From positions 496,001 to 560,000 of the forward strand of contig JACGCN010000034.1 in assembly GCA_014905825.1 (NCBI GenBank): 64,000 bases of DNA. Direction: 5' to 3'. The translations under genes were made by a program, and so were the position numbers. Below, one piece after another: positions 46,501 to 57,544 of the stretch. How positions within the stretch are numbered: position 1 is the first letter of the stretch; every line of letters begins with the position of its first letter. The DNA comes from Lyophyllum atratum (Eukaryota; Basidiomycota; Agaricomycetes; Agaricales; Lyophyllaceae). The notes under the pieces are model-generated. The model saw only the letters and a list, made by a program, of their open reading frames with translations, did not search any database and was not told the origin of the DNA.

Positions 46501-46994
46501 CGCAGCAGCTTCCAAACCACAGCCCGACGCACTCTCAAACTCGGCACAACTCGGGCTCGACGAGCAGGCATAGTTCCTACTCAGAAGATCTTTCGCCAGT
46601 ATCCATGTATGGGATGTCGACGATGCCCACGGCGCCTACGTTCCAGGCGGAGCCGGCACCGTATGTCTCGCATTCTCAACCCCAACTCGAACAAATGTCC
46701 CCTACGGTCCAGTACTCAGCCCAGGCGCAGGCTCGTGGTATGATGGGAGACCAACAGACGTCGGGCCAGACCTTCCCGCAATACTTCCCTGTATATGATT
46801 ATGGCAGCAACATGATGAACGGGGGAGGTATGAGTACCAACATGAATGGTGGAATCAATGGGACGGGCACCTATGCTGATGCGCCCATGCTGGATGCGAA
46901 CCCACTCCCACCTGGCCAGCGGCGTGCGTCGGGGTCGCCTGAAGGAAACATGCAGTCTACCTGGCACGAGTTCGTGGCTGGTTTGTCGATGTAG
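43573..46994 (+). CDS. Zn(II)2Cys6 transcription factor TF2, paralogue of TF1
   Basis: Nuclear regulator. ATG 43573 (MTSSSTSEKSLGIPGNISNP) leads through KKRRKGATRL into the zinc cluster CAECRR | LKLRCDRGIPCGSC then VKRGCGAICPD, six cysteines, interrupted after CRR by an intron in phase 2 at exactly the position used in TF1. Next come FVLASTQELHEKIAELATRV and RQLEDGLRTAHSHLSSEQHP (coiled coil), a linker, and the PF04082-type middle domain: ALELRSIYYSHAAWM, HRLSLVFMVLAIGSLMNTSL, ARWAIMGIAVKVGQS, ETQNRRELFWELFTYDSWQC, FGRPPSFALPHVDCKMPF and HDQAFGAKMPTYATVLQLDR. The tail (46200-46994) is Ser/Pro/Gln/Met-rich, a likely activation region, ending WHEFVAGLSM. About 900 residues with roughly 13 introns; no frame break seen, unlike TF1. 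Targets unknown. Confidence 0.88.
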
Positions 46995-47573
46995 GTAGTA
47001 GCCTACTTGAGGTGGTGCTGCTGGTTTGTCTCGTCTTATGCTTTTGTATGCTCGAATGCTTGGCTTTTCGTTAGCTTTTCTATATCCCGTCGACTTCCCT
47101 CTGCTTGCTGTTATTGATATGATATCTTGTTCTGCCAATGTTCTGCCTATATATACCGTAAATCCCTGCTCTGTAATACGTCGTGTATATGTACCTTTCA
47201 CGTACTTCCTAGAAGATACGATGTTCGTGTATTCCTCAAAATGTTACAAATTCCTCGAGAGTTCGACTGTGTATGCTCAGGAGATTCATGTTGAGTGGTC
47301 CCGGAAGTCTGGCAGTCAGAGCTATCTCTACCAGAAAAGTCCTGCTCAGAAAGTCATCACGCAGCGCCTGACCTGATACCAAATTCCCATTTCAAGCAAA
47401 ATATACAACATAAAGCGGACAAGCGAGCGCAAACTCGTCGGTGAGGGGAGGAGGTGGGGTAGTGGGGGATAGGGAGGTTACAAAACGTACAAAACGGTCC
47501 TATTGGGTTTCAAGATATTTCCTTCATTCATTGTTTTCTTTCGTTTTTCTTTCTTCCAGCAATTCGTACACAT
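46995..47573. other. Convergent 3' intergenic region
   Basis: Lies between the stops of TF2 and the Smr gene. T-rich in its first part (likely TF2 3' UTR) with a G-rich run at 47440-47475. No gene evident. Confidence 0.45.
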
Positions 47574-50386
47574 CTATTCTGAAGCATGGGTCAGGGGATC
47601 GATGCAGATGATCCCGTCCCGCTCGCTCCAGGGGTATCCCCACCGGTGCAGCCACTCTCGGACGCCGGTGGCGAGGCGGGCGCGGGAGGCACCGCGGGCG
47701 GTGTCCTGGGTGCCGGTGTGCTTTTCTTCTCCGACAACGGCGTAGGCTGTGAGCGGAGGTGGGTTAAATGAGGTGTTGAATTGTAGATGGGGATGACATA
47801 CCCAGTCCATAGAAATGTTCGTTCTCGAGCTAAGGACATACGTCAGAAACGGACGTGGATCAAGGGATATGGGGGACTTACAGCAAGCAAAAACGGCTCC
47901 AACACCTCCGTCGCCTCATTCGAATGCAACCCATGCAAATCCAACAGCGCCTCCATCCTCTCCTCACTCGACAACTTCCCATCCCCCGTATCCCGACTCG
48001 CAATCCCCAAACACACACCAAACCCACCCCCGCACGAGTTCCCCCTGCTCCCCCGATCGCCAGGGTCGTCCGACCACGACGCGTCCCGGCTCCTCACAGC
48101 CTGCTCCGCCACCTTCGCGCGCTCCCGTACAAGCTTCGCCGCCGCCGCCGCCATTTCCACCGCCATCTTCGCGTTGAGATCGTGGCCTTCCCTGCTGAAC
48201 CGCTTCGCCGCCGCCCCGTCTCCGCGGCGCCAGGCGTCCGCTGCACGGGATAGGCACGCGTTCCGGGCGCCGCCGAGCTGGAGCGCGCGGGAGCGGTAGG
48301 CCATGTACATGCCGCTCACGGCTTCGCCTGTAGGGAGCGTTGGGAGGAGGAGCGGGGGGCGGAGCTTGAGGCGGGGTGAGGGGCGGGGCGCCACGATGGC
48401 TGAGCGGTGGTGCAGGATGTCTGCGGAGGGCCCGCCCATGCGTGCTGCGATGGCGGGGTCGTTCGAGGTGGGGGCAGCGGGCGGGGTGGGTGGGGCGGGT
48501 TTCTTGACGGCGGCGGAGAAGCGGGTGCGGCCGGGGTCGTTATAGTTTCGTTCGTACCCCCCGCGCCGCCCGCGAGCGCCAGCAGCACCGTTGTCGTACC
48601 CGAGGACGGGGAAGTCGTCTTGGGGCGGGCTGGGGTGGGTGGCGAGGGGCCCGGTGCCGGGCTGGATGTTCGCACGCGACATGGCGATGTTCAGGCTGGA
48701 GATGTCGGCGTCTTTGGGGAGGTGGTGGAGGAATTCGCAGCTTTCTTGCTTGGCGCAGGTGCCGCGTAGCCAGAAGCGGCAGAGCGCGCGTTCGAGATCG
48801 TGACTGGGAGTAGGGGCACACTCAGTACTCGTAGATAGGGGGGAGGATGTAGGACATACCTGAATCTACAGTCGGCGCGGAGACATTCTCCTGCCATGAA
48901 ATATCGACAAACTCTGTTTCCGCCGGGGACGGGCCGAGCGCGACCAGCACCGTTGTTGCCGTATCTGGGTCCGTTGCCGTTGCCGTTGGCGAAGGTGCCT
49001 CTGCCAGGAGGACCGCCGCGGCCGTTGCCCATGGCGTCTCGCGAGATGAGGGTGACTCGACCACCCATGGGCTGCATCCTGATCTGCGGTGCAGGCTGCG
49101 CAGCGGGGGCACGGTCCACAAGCCAGGCCATGGCGCGCTCAAAGTCGTACCCGTTGGCTGCTAGGGCGTCTTCGAGCTCGGACGGGGCGAGGGTAGATCC
49201 AAAGACGGAGGAGAGGACGTCGAAGGGCGTCATACCGTCTGTGAGCATGGCCTGGGCGTCGGCGGACATGTCCCCGGCGTCTTGGAACTCGTTCGGGGGG
49301 GAGTCTGTGAAGTTGTAGGGGGGCATGTGGTAGGGCCAGGACATGTTGTCGTAGTCAGAGACAGTTACGGAGTGGAATGAGGGCGGGGCGCGGTTGGGGG
49401 CGAAGGGGTCGAATGGGTCGTCTTCGTCGTCATCGAGTCGCAGGCTGGTACGCAGGGATGAGCTGGGTGTTAGTGAACGAGGTTGTTGAGATGGGGATCC
49501 AGGGATTAGTGGGGCCGCGATGGCTAGGTTTGAGGTGGCTCTGGGAGAGTTGTGGGCCCAGAGATCGGGTGAAGGAGTGTCAGTACGGAGATATGATCCG
49601 GGGGTGGAGGAGGCAGCGGAGAGGGGGCGTGGGATGGGCTTGAACTCGGACGCCTTGGCATTGAGCATGCGCGGGGAAGAGATGGGGGAGGCTGGGAGAC
49701 TGGCGGTGAATTGGGCATGAGCGTGTGTTGCCTGTACGTGAGCGAGAACGGGGGACGACTGCGGGGAATAATCGCTTCTGGCAGACATGTACGAGGTGGG
49801 CTGTGCGATTCCGGCCAGTGGAGAGGTTACGGGGGTGTGAGGGCGTCGAAAACCGATAGCAAGGGGCGAGGTGGGAGCAGAGTTGGGGGTGTCTGGACGA
49901 GCAGGATAGAGACGGGTCGAGTTTGCAGACGCACGGGACGATGGACGGGAGATGGGACGACGAGTAGAGGTCAGGTAGAAGAAGGGAACACCGGCCACGT
50001 CGTCCCGATGTTTATGCATCAGCTCCAAGACATTTTGTTCCAGCTGCACCAAGGTCAGTACAACATCCTCATCATACACAAAAGACTGATCACACCGTCT
50101 CGTCGTCCATCCCATAGGTGCCCTTCAGCAGCGCCTTCAGCTCGTCCTCCTGCTCGTCGGCAAGCAAGGCTGCCACCCGGTTCACGAGCGATGAAGGGAC
50201 GCGATTGAACTCGTCGCTGTCTGCATCACTGTCGTAGTTGTCGAGGGGCTTGTGCTGGCGCGCGATGGCGGAGAGCTGTGCTCGAGTGTGCGGGAACTTG
50301 GGCATCAGCGAGGACGGGTCGGCGGCAGAGTCTGAGAATGCGCCAGAATCATACGGAGGAGTGAATGGCAGTGTCAGGGAGGCCAT
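47574..50386 (-). CDS. CUE-like / CCCH zinc finger / DUF1771 / Smr-domain protein
   Basis: Predicted RNA-binding protein with a C-terminal Smr nuclease-like domain; Smr proteins such as Cue2 and NONU-1 cleave mRNA at stalled ribosomes, but assignment to that role is inference. ATG 50386 (MASLTLPFTPPYDSGAFSDS) starts an acidic N-terminal exon. After the intron at about 50040-50090 a long disordered Ser/Pro region precedes a CUE/UBA-like helix set (MTPFDVLSSVFGSTLAPSEL, EDALAANGYDFERAMAWLVD). Two CCCH fingers follow, CRYFMAGECLRADCRF and CRFWLRGTCAKQESCEFLH, split by an intron. Then an Arg/Gly/Pro-rich stretch, the DUF1771 helix pair (YRSRALQLGGARNACLSRAA, EGHDLNAKMAVEMAAAAAKL) and the Smr core with LLDLHGLHSNEATEVLEPFL and VREWLHRWGYPWSE. 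About 860 residues; stop 47574-47576. Confidence 0.85.
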
Positions 50387-50500
50387 TGCTGGGAAAGAAT
50401 GTTCAAACGAAGGGATGAATGAACACCATTGATCATCGGAGCCTCAATAATACAGGAGCCCACAGCCTCTTGAGTGAGCCTCGATACCCTGTCGATACCC
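50387..50500. promoter_or_regulatory. Compact divergent promoter
   Basis: Only 114 bases separate the Smr-protein ATG (minus) and the APH-type ATG (plus), so the two genes share or overlap their regulatory DNA. No TATA box visible. Confidence 0.4.
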
Positions 50501-51370
50501 ATGGACCCATGTAAGTGTGGCCGACAGCACGGTTCTGACACTCCCGAAGTCTTTCTACGGGCAGATGGCTTCTCCCTGGAACCCAAATACATCCTCGGTC
50601 TCATATCCACTGGGTTCAGTATGCCAGGCCCAGGCGTCACCCGCATTCTGGAGGACCTAGTGTTGAAGTATGACTGCGACTCCCGTGTCGCAGAGGCGGA
50701 AAACTCTGAATTCGTGCGGAAGAACACCAACATTCCCGTCCCCAAGGTCCTCCTAGTCTTCTGTTTGAAGGGTTTCACAGGGATCGTCTTCGAGTTCATC
50801 AAAGGGACTCCCCTGCGCGACTACTGGGGTGAGGTGGGCGATGAAGAACGAAGCAGCATCATTGCTACAACTGCCTCGTATATATCTCAACTCAGATCCT
50901 TGGAAGCACCACCGCGACCTGGACCGGTCAATCCACTGGCTGCGTGGCGCGGCCGCTGGTTCACCAATTATGATCTCGAACCATTGCCATCCCACGCGGC
51001 ATTGGTCGATTGGCTGAATCACAAGCGCGCCGTTTGCGAACGGTTCAACAAACTCGGTGACAGTGGGACGGCTCGACCATTCACCACGGACTACGATTTG
51101 GTTTTCACTCACGGTGACATCGCGCCTCGTAACTTCGTCGTCGACGACAACCGAGTGCTGTGGCTTATCGATTGGGATACTGCAGGCTGGTATCCGGCCT
51201 ACATGGAGTACACTACCATTGTGACCGCGCAGGATGACATGCATAATCCGATTGTTGGTTGGGAGGACTGGGTCAAGTCGATAACAGCCGCAATCGACTG
51301 CTACGACGAGGAGACGCAGATGCTGTGGTCCATCTGGTGGGCTTTGAACACGGGGCCTTTCATTCTCTGA
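50501..51370 (+). CDS. APH-family (aminoglycoside phosphotransferase-like) small-molecule kinase
   Basis: Protein-kinase-like phosphotransferase of the APH/choline-kinase family (PF01636), widely expanded in mushrooms; substrate unknown and antibiotic resistance should not be assumed. The gene is one uninterrupted exon of 289 codons, unusual in this window. ATG 50501 gives MDPCKCGRQHGSDTPEVFLR. Visible motifs: NTNIPVPKVLLVF (beta strand before the hinge), GIVFEFIKGTPLRDYW (hinge), the catalytic loop FTHGDIAPRNFVVDD (HGDxxxxN, with Asp as base and Asn for metal), and VLWLIDWDTAGWYPAYMEY (the IDW metal-binding aspartate). The end is WWALNTGPFIL. All catalytic residues are present. Confidence 0.85.
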   Translation: MDPCKCGRQHGSDTPEVFLRADGFSLEPKYILGLISTGFSMPGPGVTRILEDLVLKYDCDSRVAEAENSEFVRKNTNIPVPKVLLVFCLKGFTGIVFEFIKGTPLRDYWGEVGDEERSSIIATTASYISQLRSLEAPPRPGPVNPLAAWRGRWFTNYDLEPLPSHAALVDWLNHKRAVCERFNKLGDSGTARPFTTDYDLVFTHGDIAPRNFVVDDNRVLWLIDWDTAGWYPAYMEYTTIVTAQDDMHNPIVGWEDWVKSITAAIDCYDEETQMLWSIWWALNTGPFIL

Positions 51371-52242
51371 TCAAGGTCATCCACGTTGCACACTTTGATG
51401 TTCCTTCTCCTTGCCTTCCCCCCTCCGCCGTCTTCATCATCCTCGACCCCTCCCTCGTCCCAGTTACCCAGCCTCACGTCCATACTCGCAATCCATCGCA
51501 GATCCAGTCCCACTTATCACCACTGATGACGACGTACGGACACGTACAGGAACCGACGAATACGAATTACAGAACGGAGTTGAGCTCCGCATCTCGCGAG
51601 TTATTGTATGGTAGTTGGATGGTTGGCCGGGATTGCCGTTGAGGCAGGAGCGACTCCGCGGGCCCACAACTATTTCGTATACTCTCGTCGTATCGCGTTG
51701 CTTTCACCATCGAGTCATCATCTAACTTGCAGTAGTGATTTCTTTTCTGATGAAGTTTCTTCTCTTTTTTTTTTTCCTTCTGGGATCGCGGACTTTGGAG
51801 GAGTCAAACGCGACGCCGCACGTATTCTTCTCTTCTCGCTACCCTTCCGCACACATCACACACACCCTCCTTCCTTCCTTTTTTCTTGCCAAATCTTGAC
51901 CGCTCTTTGGACTCATGTGGGTCTTCCTCTCAAACTTGTTTTTCTTTCTATGCTGTTGATATATCTGATTCATACCCGTACTGAGAATGGTTGGTCCAGC
52001 TTTATTTAGTTACAAACATCCATCATCAGCCTCTCTACACCCGAGTACACTACCTACACTCTGTCGATACTCTCAATGTACTACAGGCCATGCTCGTCGT
52101 GAGCAACGGTGCCGCATCATGATCGATCAGGACACGGGGTAAACAGCATCGCGCAGGGCTCTCAGATGATGGTGCTCAAGCATTTTGCCGATATTAAAGA
52201 CAATTGCAGCTGCTGCTATCGCCGCTTTCCCTTTCCTATACC
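51371..52242. other. Intergenic stretch, C/T-rich
   Basis: The 872 bases contain long pyrimidine tracts (a T-run and TTCC repeats near 51765-51880), likely promoter elements of the next gene. Frames at 51259-51642 and 51608-52009 look accidental. Confidence 0.45.
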
Positions 52243-53955
52243 ATGTCGCGCGACGATCGCTATGTTCTCGTCAACACCGCGACCGATGACGGAGACGAGT
52301 GGCCCGACGTGACTGAACTCCGCGCTCGCACTCTCTTTCGATCGAAACAATGTGAACATTGCAAAACGTATGAATTATTTCTATCGCACACGTTGTCCCG
52401 ACTGAACGCTATCCAGGACTGACCTGAAGTTTGTTGTTCCCTCTGTTCATTCATCACCAAGCTAATGTAGCGTCAGGTGCGAGAGAGAGTCGCCCAGCAG
52501 TCCGTGTCGGTGAGTTGCGTTTCGACTGCTTATGTTGCGATATTCATCAGCAAATCGACAGCAATTGTGTGGAAGGAGGCCACGCAGACAGCTGTGTCGA
52601 CAAACCGCCACCATATCCTCCAGTCCAACTACAACGGCCGCCAGTATCAACATCCCCGGCGCGCTCACCTTCTGTCGACTCCAATCCATCTTCACCGACA
52701 TCCGCCTCCTCTTTGACATGCAGAGGCCTCTTCATCCTGGTCCCTACCTCTGCTCTCTCCGTTTCCAAGTCACTGTGCAAGCACCTTTTTGCCCTTCCTC
52801 TCCTTCCCCACATCATACACCCATTCCTCCTCTACCTGCCAAAGTACTACTCTTCCAGAGCCGATGCTCTGTATGACAATGATGACCCCGATCAAATCCT
52901 GGAAGGATATTACGACTGGATTCGTCAGTTACAGCGACTGTCCCAACCTTCCAATTCAGCATCAACTACGGATACTATGACCGCAAGTAGTAACGCTGCC
53001 AGCATTATCTATGCCAACGCCAACGACACCCCACACAACGCGCACAATTCCAGCTTCGTCTCACTCACGCTTCCCGCCCCCAGTTCTCGCTCTCCAGACG
53101 TCGCCCAGCCCAGCCCGAATGTCGTCGCGATGCAGCGGCAGCCCACCCTACTTTCCTCCACACCTTCCCCGCCTCCCCACCCTTCCACAACGCCCGACCC
53201 ACCACCCCCCGACTCCCTCGGAGAACTACGTGCAGCGTGGCTCTCATACCTCGATAGTTGCATGTATCAATGGCGCATCTCGTTCGCTGTAGCTGGGTTC
53301 TTTTTCTGGTGCGTTCCTGTTTGCTTCCTGCGTTGCCTCAACTAACTTTTTATGTGGTGTAGCACGTCCCCGACGGTATTCCAGATCCAAGGCGCGAGCG
53401 AAGACCCGGTGCCGCGTACACTTGCGTTCCTCGCTGTATTTCGCGCTATTGTGGGGCTGGTTCACGCGCCGGCCTTTCTCCACTACTTTGGGGAACGCAG
53501 CGAGGTGCGGTCTTTGGAGTTTGCGGTTCTCTGGACTCGGGTAAGTTTATTCTCTCCTGTCATCCATTTCGATCGTGTGCATACTCTGATGAGTCCGTAT
53601 CTCGGGGTGTAGGAAACAAGGACGCGCGAGGGGGGGATGAAGTGCGGGCCGTGGATATTGTTGTCCTTGCCTGCGAGCGCCACGCTCTGGTGCGTTATTC
53701 TCCTGGCGTCTTTTATGTGTGCGTAACTGAGGCCGTGTGGTGTATAGGGCGATGGTGCTGTACGCCCTCTCGATGCTCGCGTTCATGTGGCGCGTCGGAG
53801 CGAAGGGGGACCCTGCGAACGGCGGGACCACGGCGTATGCGCTGAGGGCGGTGATGACGGGTGTGACGATGGTTGATGTTGGGCGTGGGGTGTGGGCGTG
53901 GAGAAGGATGGGATGGTTCATGAGGGAGGTAAGGGCGATGAAGGGGCGTGTTTGA
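52243..53955 (+). CDS. Multi-pass membrane protein of unknown function, copy 2
   Basis: Intact-looking paralogue of the gene at 964-2720, same strand. ATG 52243 gives MSRDDRYVLVNTATDDGDEW and then RSKQCEHCKTYE, the conserved CxxC motif. One or two small exons between about 52370 and 52512 are not fully resolved (RQVRERVAQQSVS appears to be one). From 52551 a Pro/Ser-rich exon (CVDKPPPYPPVQ, PSVDSNPSSPTSASS) leads to the first hydrophobic segment FALPLLPHIIHPFLLYLPKY, then GYYDWIRQLQRL, a long Ser/Pro loop, LGELRAAWLSYLDSCMYQWR, and further segments: TLAFLAVFRAIVGLVHAPAF, MKCGPWILLSLPASATLW, VLYALSMLAFMWRVGAKGD and YALRAVMTGVTMVDVG. Stop 53953-53955. No enzyme motif is apparent; the shared cytosolic CxxC and acidic WxxxI/YxW region suggest a conserved structural or adaptor role, which is a guess. 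Confidence 0.75.
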
Positions 53956-54484
53956 GTGCGCGCGGCATTGACGTACGGACCTTCGCACCTCCGCTTTTTT
54001 GGGATTCGTCTTTGGTCTTGTGGTATTCTTGCATATACTCCTGTTGTATACCCGACGTTGGGACTCGGACTCCTTGGAATCATCTACTCACTGAAATGTA
54101 CTCATACGTGTAATATCGTCATACGTTCTGGTCACTTTGCACTCCAGTCAGGGATACATTATCCTACATGCTTGCTCAATAATATAATACGGATCAGCAT
54201 TGCACGCAGAGCGCGGAGGCTTCTGGGGCATCATCAGCACCTTGAAGTTTCACTGGAACTGGATGAAAAAGGTATACCTATTCCTCGAAACCGCACCGTG
54301 CTCACAATGTCTTCCACCCATAGAGGCATGTAAACGCCACACTTCCTGAACTTTCAACACCTACCTCTGAGACGGGTGAAGGATCTCCAAAAGAACACTC
54401 ATAGACTCCCCTTAGAGAGTCAAGGCCAGTATGAGCTATTACAATCCTCTAATATGATATTCAGTATCTTTATAAGACGAATAA
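53956..54484. other. Convergent 3' intergenic region
   Basis: Lies between the stops of membrane-protein copy 2 and the PQ-loop gene. A/T-rich in the second half; no gene seen. Confidence 0.45.
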
Positions 54485-55717
54485 TTAGGAACGCAAGGCC
54501 AAAGCCTCCTCCAGCTCGTCGTCATCAGTCATCAGCGTAGTCGGGGGTGGCGCGTTGCCGTATAGGAATCGTTGGACAACGATTGCTAAAACGAAATAAG
54601 GACCTTGATGTAACATACAGCAAGTAATTCTTACCGCAATCGATCGATAGTTGGAAGATGGCACACACTTTGAATTGAAGTGGCGATCCCTGGGCGAAGA
54701 AGTATATGGTTCTACGGTGAATGTGAGAGGGATAACGTCGTGAGGAGAATTAATCGTACTTGAAAGCGTCACCGCCTGTCCAGCCGACCAGCGTCGACAT
54801 TCGGAAGCCATATAAGGACTTTTGTCGGTAGTTGCTATTTACCTGTTGAGCGATTTGGCCAAGCGTGTGTAAGGATATAATTTACCTGATGAGTTGTGGT
54901 ATTGGGAGCGTGCTCTCGAGTCCTAGCGCTACAAAGCCAAGGATGGAAACGTATACTTCCGAACGGCCGAGGATCAGGAAGAGGATGGCCTGACACAGGC
55001 TACAAGAAGATGTGAGTAGGGTTTATGGCAGACAGTGAAAAAGACGTACATGAAGCCCGCCAAAAACTCGATATATTGGGTGTAACTTGGCCATTGCCAA
55101 AATGAAAGTGGACGCCTGGATCCTCCATACGCTTCTGGGCTCAACCCTGGGCGGTAGTGTATACAGATATAGAGAAGTGCCAGCTAGAAGTGATGATTGT
55201 CGTAGATTGAACACAAAGGAAGGTGATCCCAAGGAAGGTGCTCGGGGCAACACGCACCTGAGCCAGTATCATCAAAATTGACTGCACCAGCAGTGCGAAT
55301 TCGAAACGATTCCTACGTGTATCCTGCTCTAGTGAAGTTATCTCGAGATTATGGATGAGAGGCGTACCCTAGCCAGAAGAAACATCTCGTGATATTGGCT
55401 ATTAAGCTATGAGGAATGGCCCATCAGAACGGTGCCCTGCTAGCTAAACGGGTGATAGGTACAGGATTCCGCAGACGTCATGAGAGAAGCCTGTCGAGTC
55501 CCTATACAGAGAGAGGCCAGTCAGTAGCTGACGAATAATTTAAGGGAGATGGACGCGCTTCTTTCGTATTATTGACACGGCCTGGTCAGCATAGACCTAG
55601 GTGAATGACGAAGACATGTTAACAGTCGGAATCTGCCTTTTAGAGAGTGTTTAAGCAGACCAGAGGAGGCCCCACGGCCATGCCCGTGGAGGCCAAGGTC
55701 GAAATCCAGGAAGACAT
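54485..55717 (-). CDS. PQ-loop repeat membrane protein (Any1/Cfs1, SLC66A2-like)
   Basis: Seven-helix PQ-loop family protein of Golgi/endosomes; yeast Any1 (Cfs1) counteracts phospholipid-flippase defects. ATG 55717 gives MSSWISTLASTGMAVGPPLV. Splicing joins YADQAVSIIRKK and DSTGFSHDVCGIL (first PQ-loop-type repeat, with ADQ in place of PQ), then IANITRCFFWLG, NRFEFALLVQSILMILAQ, a hydrophobic exon, LILGRSEVYVSILGFVALGL, and the second repeat STLPIPQLISNYRQKSLYGF. Then FRMSTLVGWTGGDAFK, TIYFFAQGSPLQFKVCAIFQ and VVQRFLYGN, with an acidic tail DDDELEEALALRS, stop 54485-54487. About 280 residues over seven or eight exons. The splice around 55100-55260 is the least certain. Confidence 0.82.
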
Positions 55718-55965
55718 GAGCGCAGGAGGAAAGGGAGGTGGAGGCGAAGACGAGTTGGTGTCACGTGTACATAGCTTTATTACATGCTTCCCGACCACCT
55801 CGTCCACAACGACGGTCATCAGGAGGCCCATTCCTACCGGGCCATTAATACCTAGACTAACACCATAATTCCTAACGACCATCAACGAACCGGTGTGATA
55901 CTCCAACCCGTCCACTCTTTATATTCTAGGCTACCCCAACCTGTGAAGCATTCAAGCTGTCACAC
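55718..55965. promoter_or_regulatory. Divergent promoter between PQ-loop and GDP-mannose transporter genes
   Basis: The 248 bases lie between start codons on opposite strands. Both products are predicted Golgi membrane proteins, so shared regulation is conceivable. No clear TATA; GC-balanced with CCACCTCGTCC-like words. Confidence 0.4.
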
Positions 55966-57544
55966 ATGGGTGGTCGAGATAGATCGCCAGCAACCGAGGA
56001 CGATGTAGCGGAGGTGAAGAAGGCACTGGCCACGGGGGCGTTGAAAGAGCCACAGGGGTCCGCGGGTGAGCTTGTGTGCTTGCTACGAAGATTCTTGGGC
56101 TAACCTGTGAGATAGTGCCACCAATATTGTGTTATTGCTGCGCTTCCATTCTTATGACGGTGGTGAACAAGGTAAGCCGCCTTTCATTGCATTTGCTACT
56201 GACAGATCAATTGACTGACCACCGATTCGTGACTTACAGTTCGTTGTGTCTGGTGCAGACTTTTCCATGAACTTTCTCTTGCTGGCGATGCAATCTACAG
56301 TCTGCGTTTCCTGTGTACTCCTTGCGAAGAAGACTGGCCTGATAAGATTCCGACCTTTCGACTTCAAAGACGCGAAGGCTTGGTTTCCTATCAGTGCATT
56401 GCTCGTGAGCGTCATATATACTGGCTCAAAAAGTCTGGTGAGCGGAAAATTGAATTCATTATTATCTGCCAGCCGACTAAGCGAAGAAATCGTTGGTAGC
56501 AATTTCTGAGTATACCGGTATACACAATATTCAAGAATTTAACCATTATCCTTATTGTATGTATCGCTTGGTGCACATGTGGAACCTGCTAATTGAATCT
56601 GGACGCTAAGGCATACGGTGAAGTCATCTGGTTTGATGGTCGCATTACCGGCTTGACTTTTGTTTCGTTCATATTCATGGTGAGTCTCCTTTAACATGGA
56701 TATAATTTGCCTCTCACATAGGAACAGGTGATTTCGTCCGTCATTGCGGCATGGACAGACGTTTCGAACGCGTTGGAAAGCCCCATCTCCCCAGGAAACG
56801 GTGTCGCTGGTTTAGAATCGTTTAGTGGCGTTGTGCGCGAACTCAATATTGGCTATCTTTGGATGCTCATAAACTGCCTTACGAGCGCTGGCTACGTGAG
56901 CACTATCCCATATTAAGGGTGATACCTCTCGGCTAACCATTAGCGCCACACAGGTGCTAGCAATGCGGAAGCGGATAAAAGCCACAGGATTCTCAGACTG
57001 GGATTCTATGTTTTACAACAATTTGCTGTGTATCCCTGTTCTAGCTGTTTGCTCGATTACAGTAGAAGATTGGGGTAAAGACAGTTTTGCTATGAACTTG
57101 TGAGTGCCTTGTCAGATTGCCAGGGTCCATAATATGACGACATCCCATAATCAGTCCCCAGGAGACACGGACTTTCCTTTTGACAGTCATTGCTTTCTCA
57201 GGAGCAGCTGCGGTGGGAATCTCGTACACCACGGCGTGGTGTATCAGGGTGACGAGCAGCACGACGTACAGGTGGGCCTTCTCCATCAGACCGCAGCTGC
57301 ACCGATTGACCGTGACTGCAGCATGGTGGGAGCTCTGAACAAACTACCTGTGGCTGCATCTGGGATGTTATTCTTTGGGGACCCTGTCACGCCAGGCTCA
57401 GTGTCTGCTGTAAGCGTCGGATTTGTTGCGGGGCTGATATACTCTGTGGCCAAGAATAATCAGAAGAAGATGGAGCATCGAAAGGAAGCTGATACACTTA
57501 TACCCTTGGTGAATCGCGGGCAGTATTTGTCCGAGAAGCGATAG
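55966..57544 (+). CDS. VRG4: GDP-mannose transporter, VRG4 type
   Basis: Golgi nucleotide-sugar transporter that exchanges GDP-mannose for GMP, required for mannosylation of proteins and lipids. ATG 55966 ([20 protein letters not shown]) starts a short cytosolic tail. After splicing: [80 protein letters not shown] and [17 protein letters not shown]. The two diagnostic motifs are present: FYNN in [12 protein letters not shown], and GALNKLP in [20 protein letters not shown]. The C-terminus [20 protein letters not shown] and onward is charged and cytosolic. About 390 residues, nine or so introns. No defect noticed. Confidence 0.92.

Noticed and set aside
50501..51370. Antibiotic-resistance gene acquired from bacteria
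   Set aside because: APH-fold kinases are common and diverse in mushrooms; intron absence alone does not show transfer.
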